A stretch of DNA of 64,000 nt from Streptomyces rhizoryzae (lineage in GTDB: Bacteria > Actinomycetota > Actinomycetes > Streptomycetales > Streptomycetaceae). Positions 60,167 through 64,000 of the stretch are shown in pieces (position 1 is the first letter of the stretch; each line of letters opens with the position of its first letter). Under the pieces are notes generated by a model that was given only the letters and a program-made list of their open reading frames with translations, was not told the origin of the DNA and ran no database searches. The DNA lies in contig NZ_JALMUV010000042.1 in the NCBI RefSeq assembly GCF_023155275.1, positions 1 to 64,000 on the forward strand, written 5' to 3'. A program made the translations under genes and the position numbers.

Positions 60167-61186
60167 ATGGGGACGCGCGGGCGGGGGCTGCGGGATCTGC
60201 GGGCCGTGCTGGCGCCGGTGGCGGCGGGCATGGCCGTGATGGCGGCGGCCGCAGCGGTGCTGGTGCCCGCGCTGGGCCGCGGGTCGGGCCCGTGGGGGCC
60301 CGGGGCGGACGCGGGCCCGGTGGCGGCGCACCGCACGGCGGGCCCGGGGCTGCCGCAGGCGGCTCCGGCGGCGCCGGGGTGCACCCCGAGGACCGCGGCG
60401 GCGAGCCTGCGGCCGTCGGCGGCGGACGGCCCGGCGGTGCAGCGGATCCGTCGGAAGGGCCAGTTGGTCGTCGGGGTGGACCAGAACACCTACCGGTGGG
60501 GGTACCGGGATCCGGGGACGGGCCGGCTGGAGGGCTTCGACATCGATCTGGCGCGGGCGATCGCCCGGGACATCCTGGGGCCGGACGCCAAGGTCGTCTT
60601 CCAGGCGGTGCCGACCAACCAGCGGATCCCCGCGGTGCGGCAGCGGACGGTCGACATGGTCGTGCGGACGATGACGATCAACTGCGCGCGCAAGGAGCAG
60701 GTGGCGTTCTCCACGGCGTACTTCCAGGCCGGGCAGCAGGTGCTGGCCCCGAAGGCGTCGCCGGTGACGGCGTTCGACGATTCGCTGCGCGGCAAGCGGG
60801 TGTGCACGGCGGCGGGTTCGACGGGTGAGGCGGAGCTGTCGCGGCGCAGCCACGGGGCGCGGGTGGTGACGGCCCCCAATCAGCTGGACTGCCTGGTGCG
60901 GCTCCAGTTGGGCGAGGCGGACGCGGTGGTGACGGACAGCGCGCTGGCCGCGGCGCAGGCGGCGCAGGACCCGGCGGTCGAGCTGAAGGGCACGCCGTTC
61001 ACCGACGAGGCGTACGGCGTGGCGATGAACCAGGACGACCCCGATCTGGTGCGCCGGGTCAACAAGGTCCTGGACGACTACCGCCGCGGCGGGGACGACA
61101 GCGCGTGGATGCGGGCGTACCGGAAGTGGCTGCGGGCCGATCTGCCCGGTATACCGGGGCCGCCGGCGCCGGAGTACAGCGACTGA
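60167..61186 (+). CDS. glnH: GlnH-like extracellular amino-acid-binding protein
   Basis: A 339-residue SBP_bac_3 protein. A hydrophobic N-terminal segment (residues 11-36) exports or anchors it; I see no lipobox Cys next to it, so it may stay anchored by the helix. The binding fold starts at QLVVGVDQNTYRWGYRD and goes on with LEGFDIDLARAIA, VDMVVRTMTINCARKEQVAF and GEADAVVTDSALAA. By analogy with mycobacteria it senses aspartate, glutamate or related amino acids for PknG. ATG 60167 has GGGGGG upstream; GTG 60149, overlapping the glnX stop, is an equal alternative. Confidence 0.85.
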   Translation: MGTRGRGLRDLRAVLAPVAAGMAVMAAAAAVLVPALGRGSGPWGPGADAGPVAAHRTAGPGLPQAAPAAPGCTPRTAAASLRPSAADGPAVQRIRRKGQLVVGVDQNTYRWGYRDPGTGRLEGFDIDLARAIARDILGPDAKVVFQAVPTNQRIPAVRQRTVDMVVRTMTINCARKEQVAFSTAYFQAGQQVLAPKASPVTAFDDSLRGKRVCTAAGSTGEAELSRRSHGARVVTAPNQLDCLVRLQLGEADAVVTDSALAAAQAAQDPAVELKGTPFTDEAYGVAMNQDDPDLVRRVNKVLDDYRRGGDDSAWMRAYRKWLRADLPGIPGPPAPEYSD

Positions 61187-61343
61187 GGCGTCGGGCGGCG
61201 TCCCGGGGCCCCGCGGGCGTTCACGGGGTCACTATGGAGGGGCCGGCGGTCGGCCGGTACGGGGGCAGGGGGGCCGAAGGCCCGGCGGGGAGCCGGGCCG
61301 CACCAACCGCCGTGCACGGTACGCGTAGTGGGAGAGGTGAGCG

Positions 61344-62642
61344 ATGGGGGTCCCTGGACCCTTCCCCGGCTCGGCAGGGAGGCCCGATGCCCCGGTGCCG
61401 GACCGGGAGGAGGTGGACCGCGCGCTGGCGCGGCTCGGTGCCGAGTACGAGGCGCTGGAGACGTCGCTGCTGGCGCTCCAGGACCACGCCGGCCGGCGGC
61501 TCCTGGAGGGCGCCGGCCTGACGGGCGTCACCAAGGAGCGCTGGGCCGGGGCGGAGCGCGCCATCGCGGAGCTGTGGGCGCTGTTCGACGCCTACACGGA
61601 GGTGCTGGCGGCGGCCCGGAAGGTGCGGGCGCGGCGGCGCTGGCCGTCGGCCGGTGATCTGGCGGAGCTGGCGGAGCTGCTGTGGGACGGCGGGGTCGCG
61701 GTGCCGGCGGAGGCGGGCGGCGCGCCGGGCGAACGGATCGGCCTGGCCGAGCTGGTGGCGCGGATGAACGGCCGGTACGCGCGGTCGCTGGACGTGATCG
61801 TGGCGGCGGACGCGGTGTGGTCGGCGCTGCCGGCCCGGATAGACCTGCTGGCGGAGGAGTTGCGGCGGACGCGGTCGCTGGCGCACTCGGTGGGGGTGCG
61901 GCCCGGTGAGCATCCGGCCGGTGACGACCTGGAGCGGATCACCGGGGAGCTGGCGCGGCTGCGGGAGCGGGTGATCGCCGATCCGCTGGCGTTCTGGAAG
62001 GCGTCGCCGGAGGGCAGCGCGGCACCCGGCGGGGGCCGCCCGGACACCGACCGCTACGACCGGGCGGCGCGGGCGCTGGAGGACATCCGGCGGGAGATCG
62101 CGGCGGTGCTGGACGTGCGGCAGGACGCCGAGCGGCGGCTGATGCTGCTGCGGGACGTGCTGTCGCGGGCGGACCGTACGCTGACCGAGGCGCGGCAGGC
62201 GCGCGGAGAGGTGCTGGCGAAGATCGCGGCGTCGGAGGTGCCGGCGGTCAGCGGGCCCTCGACGGCGCTGCACGAGCAGTTGGCGGCGGCCGCGGAGTAC
62301 CGCCGGCGGGCGCAGTGGCACCGGCTGTCGCCGCTGCTGGACTCCCTGGAGGAGCGGGCGGAGGAGGAACTGGCCCGGGCCCGCGAGTCGTTGACGGCGG
62401 TGACGGCGCCGCTGGCGGTGCGGGCGGAGCTGCGCGGCCGGCTGGACGCCTGCCGGGCGCGGGTGGCGCGGCAGGGCCTGGCCGCGGATCCGCTGCTGGT
62501 GGAGCGGTACGACGTGGCGCGCCGGATGCTGTGGAGCGCGCCGTGCGATCTGCGGGCGGCGGAGCAGGCGGTGTGGCGCTATCAGGAGGCGGCGGCGGAA
62601 GCGCTGGTTCCGGAGCAGCGGGACGGCCGGGAGGAGCCGTGA
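61344..62642 (+). CDS. Predicted coiled-coil protein between glnH and pknG
   Basis: A 432-residue soluble, highly charged protein. Nearly the whole length is Glu/Arg/Ala/Leu-rich helix: EEVDRALARLGAEYEALETS, ERAIAELWALFDAYTEVLAA, LERITGELARLRERVIADPL, and EERAEEELARARESLTAVTA. Heptad patterns suggest coiled coils. I do not know a named family. ATG 61344 follows a GAGAGG site. Its stop overlaps the pknG start (GTGA), so the two are translationally coupled, and a PknG scaffold or partner role is the natural inference. Confidence 0.8.
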   Translation: MGVPGPFPGSAGRPDAPVPDREEVDRALARLGAEYEALETSLLALQDHAGRRLLEGAGLTGVTKERWAGAERAIAELWALFDAYTEVLAAARKVRARRRWPSAGDLAELAELLWDGGVAVPAEAGGAPGERIGLAELVARMNGRYARSLDVIVAADAVWSALPARIDLLAEELRRTRSLAHSVGVRPGEHPAGDDLERITGELARLRERVIADPLAFWKASPEGSAAPGGGRPDTDRYDRAARALEDIRREIAAVLDVRQDAERRLMLLRDVLSRADRTLTEARQARGEVLAKIAASEVPAVSGPSTALHEQLAAAAEYRRRAQWHRLSPLLDSLEERAEEELARARESLTAVTAPLAVRAELRGRLDACRARVARQGLAADPLLVERYDVARRMLWSAPCDLRAAEQAVWRYQEAAAEALVPEQRDGREEP

Positions 62643-64000
62643 CGGAGCGGGACGGGGGGCGGTGCCAGCGCCGGGAGTGCGCGGGGCGCTACGAGGACGT
62701 CGGCGGCGGCGAACTGTACTGCGAGGTCTGCGGGCTGGCGCCGGTGGTGTCGCCCGAGGGGCTGCTGTCGGCGACCGCGACGGTGCTGACGCAGCGGGTG
62801 GACGCCGGCGGGGCGACGGTCGCCGCGCCGCCGCCGAGCCGGGCGCGGGGCTCCCGGACGGCCGGGACGCACGTCCCGGGGCAGCCGGCGCGCGGCCGGT
62901 CCGGGAGCGGGCCGGGCCGGCGGCCGGTGGTGCGCGGCAGCAAAGGCGGTGCCGCCGGTTCCGGGGGCGGTTCGGGGGCGTCCCACGGGCGGCTCGGCGC
63001 CGGGCTGGTGGCGGTGCCGCAGGTGCCGCGGCGCGATCCGCGGTCGGTGGTGCTGGAGCGTCCGCAGGTGCCGGAGCGGAAGCGGTTCTGCAGCCGCGGG
63101 GAGTGCGGGGCGCCGGTGGGCCGGGGCCGGGACGGGCGGCCGGGCACCGCGGAGGGGTTCTGCACCGCGTGCGGGCACCCGTACAGCTTCGTGCCGAAGC
63201 TGCGGCCCGGGGAGCTGGTGCACGGCCAGTACGAGGTCGCGGGCTGCCTGGCGCACGGCGGGCTGGGGTGGATCTACCTGGCGCGGGACCGCGCGGTCGA
63301 CGACCGGTGGGTGGTGCTCAAGGGCCTGCTGGACACCGGTGACGAGGAGGCGCTGGCGGCCGCGGTGTCCGAGCGGCGCTTCCTCGCCGCGATCGAGCAC
63401 CCGAACATCGTCCGGATCTACAACTTCGTGGAGCACCTGGACCGTTCGACGGGCAGCCGGGACGGCTACATCGTCATGGAGTACGTCGGCGGCACGTCCC
63501 TGAAGGACCTGGCCAACGAGCGGCGCACGGACCAGGGGCGGCGCGATCCGATGCCGGTGGAGCAGGCGTGCGCGTACGGCATCGAGGCGCTGGAGGCGCT
63601 CGGCCACCTGCACGACCGGCGGCTGCTCTACTGCGACTTCAAGGTGGACAACGCCATCCAGCAGCAGGACCGGCTCAAGCTGATCGACCTGGGCGCGGTG
63701 CGGCGGATGGACGACCGCACCGGCCCGGTCTACGGCACGATCGGCTACCAGGCGCCCGAGGTCGGCGAGGTGGGCCCGTCGGTCGCCTCGGACCTGTACA
63801 CCGTCGCCCGGACGCTGGCGGTCCTCACCTTCGACTTCCAGGGCTACACCAACGTCTTCGCGGACTGCCTGCCGGATCCGGAGCACATCGAGGTGTTCCG
63901 CCGCTACGAGTCGTTCTACCGGCTGCTGGTGCGGGCCACCGACCCCGACCCGGACCGCCGGTTCGGATCGGCGCAGGAGATGGCCGAGCAGCTGACGGGC
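62639..64000 (+). CDS. pknG: PknG-type serine/threonine kinase (3' end outside window)
   Basis: The first 454 residues of a cytosolic PknG-like kinase; the TPR domain lies beyond the window. It has two zinc-ribbon or rubredoxin-like Cys pairs: the first near residues 9-32 (CQRREC, CEVC), the second near 149-178 (CSRGEC, CTAC), separated by a Gly/Arg/Ser-rich linker. The kinase domain has AHGGLGWIYLA in place of the usual Gly loop, Lys in VVLKGLL, catalytic YCDFKVDNA, DLGA instead of DFG, and GTIGYQAPE, as in mycobacterial PknG. Pro of the usual DxKPxN is Val here. It starts at GTG 62639. Confidence 0.93.
   Translation, partial: MTERDGGRCQRRECAGRYEDVGGGELYCEVCGLAPVVSPEGLLSATATVLTQRVDAGGATVAAPPPSRARGSRTAGTHVPGQPARGRSGSGPGRRPVVRGSKGGAAGSGGGSGASHGRLGAGLVAVPQVPRRDPRSVVLERPQVPERKRFCSRGECGAPVGRGRDGRPGTAEGFCTACGHPYSFVPKLRPGELVHGQYEVAGCLAHGGLGWIYLARDRAVDDRWVVLKGLLDTGDEEALAAAVSERRFLAAIEHPNIVRIYNFVEHLDRSTGSRDGYIVMEYVGGTSLKDLANERRTDQGRRDPMPVEQACAYGIEALEALGHLHDRRLLYCDFKVDNAIQQQDRLKLIDLGAVRRMDDRTGPVYGTIGYQAPEVGEVGPSVASDLYTVARTLAVLTFDFQGYTNVFADCLPDPEHIEVFRRYESFYRLLVRATDPDPDRRFGSAQEMAEQLTG

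Overview
This window is chromosomal DNA from a Streptomyces or a very close relative. GC is very high throughout, codon third positions are nearly all G or C, and GTG starts are common. The gene order folC, valS, clpX, clpP2, clpP1, tig, tRNAs, rpiB, amino-acid permeases, sodF, asd, pepN, malQ, csnR-csnEFGHK matches the order I recall for the Streptomyces coelicolor SCO2613-SCO2670 core region. That comparison is from memory, not from a search. I see no insertion sequence, phage, CRISPR array or origin.

Layout. 0.1-8.8 kb: a small DUF4233 membrane protein and folC (minus strand), a class B penicillin-binding protein, a divergent polytopic glycosyltransferase-like membrane protein, valS, and a divergent Pro/Gln-rich single-pass protein. 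8.9-14.4 kb: the protein quality-control block clpX, clpP2, clpP1 and tig (all minus) with a likely ClgR box, then tRNA-Pro, tRNA-Gly and a tiny membrane protein. 14.7-20 kb: a CPA2 antiporter that seems to start at ATC, a SpoIIE-type phosphatase, an Eis-like acetyltransferase, a Nei-type DNA glycosylase and rpiB. 20-25.6 kb: three paralogous amino-acid permeases around bioY. 25.7-36 kb: nickel-controlled sodF, a DsbA-like oxidoreductase, two paralogous M1 aminopeptidases flanking a nuclease-like protein, asd, a MazF remnant and a DUF1203 protein. 36-41 kb: allantoicase, a LysR regulator and an EamA transporter sharing a 13-nt upstream element, then an acyl-ACP desaturase with three stacked palindromes. 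41-49.4 kb: malQ with a small repeat protein, a large secreted GH84-like hexosaminidase, an HNH nuclease, MscS and a small secreted protein. 49.6-57.2 kb: the chitosan-oligosaccharide operon csnR-csnEFGHK behind one CsnR-type operator. 57.2-64 kb: a GntR regulator and a glnX-glnH-(coiled coil)-pknG signalling operon; pknG runs off the window.

How the genes work together. ClpP1/ClpP2/ClpX and trigger factor form a folding and degradation unit. The csn genes import (CsnEFG), hydrolyse (CsnH) and phosphorylate (CsnK) amino-sugar oligomers under ROK repressor CsnR; the nearby hexosaminidase may feed the same substrate stream. GlnH (outside), GlnX (membrane) and PknG (cytosol) make a nutrient-sensing relay. 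The most unusual observations are: tandem 20-nt repeats that each fold as a GNRA-tetraloop hairpin between tRNA-Pro and tig; a Gly-rich minisatellite inserted in the GH4 enzyme CsnH; a QD instead of DD catalytic pair in the GH84-like enzyme; a MazF gene with its centre deleted; the shared LysR-type element; and the probable ATC start.
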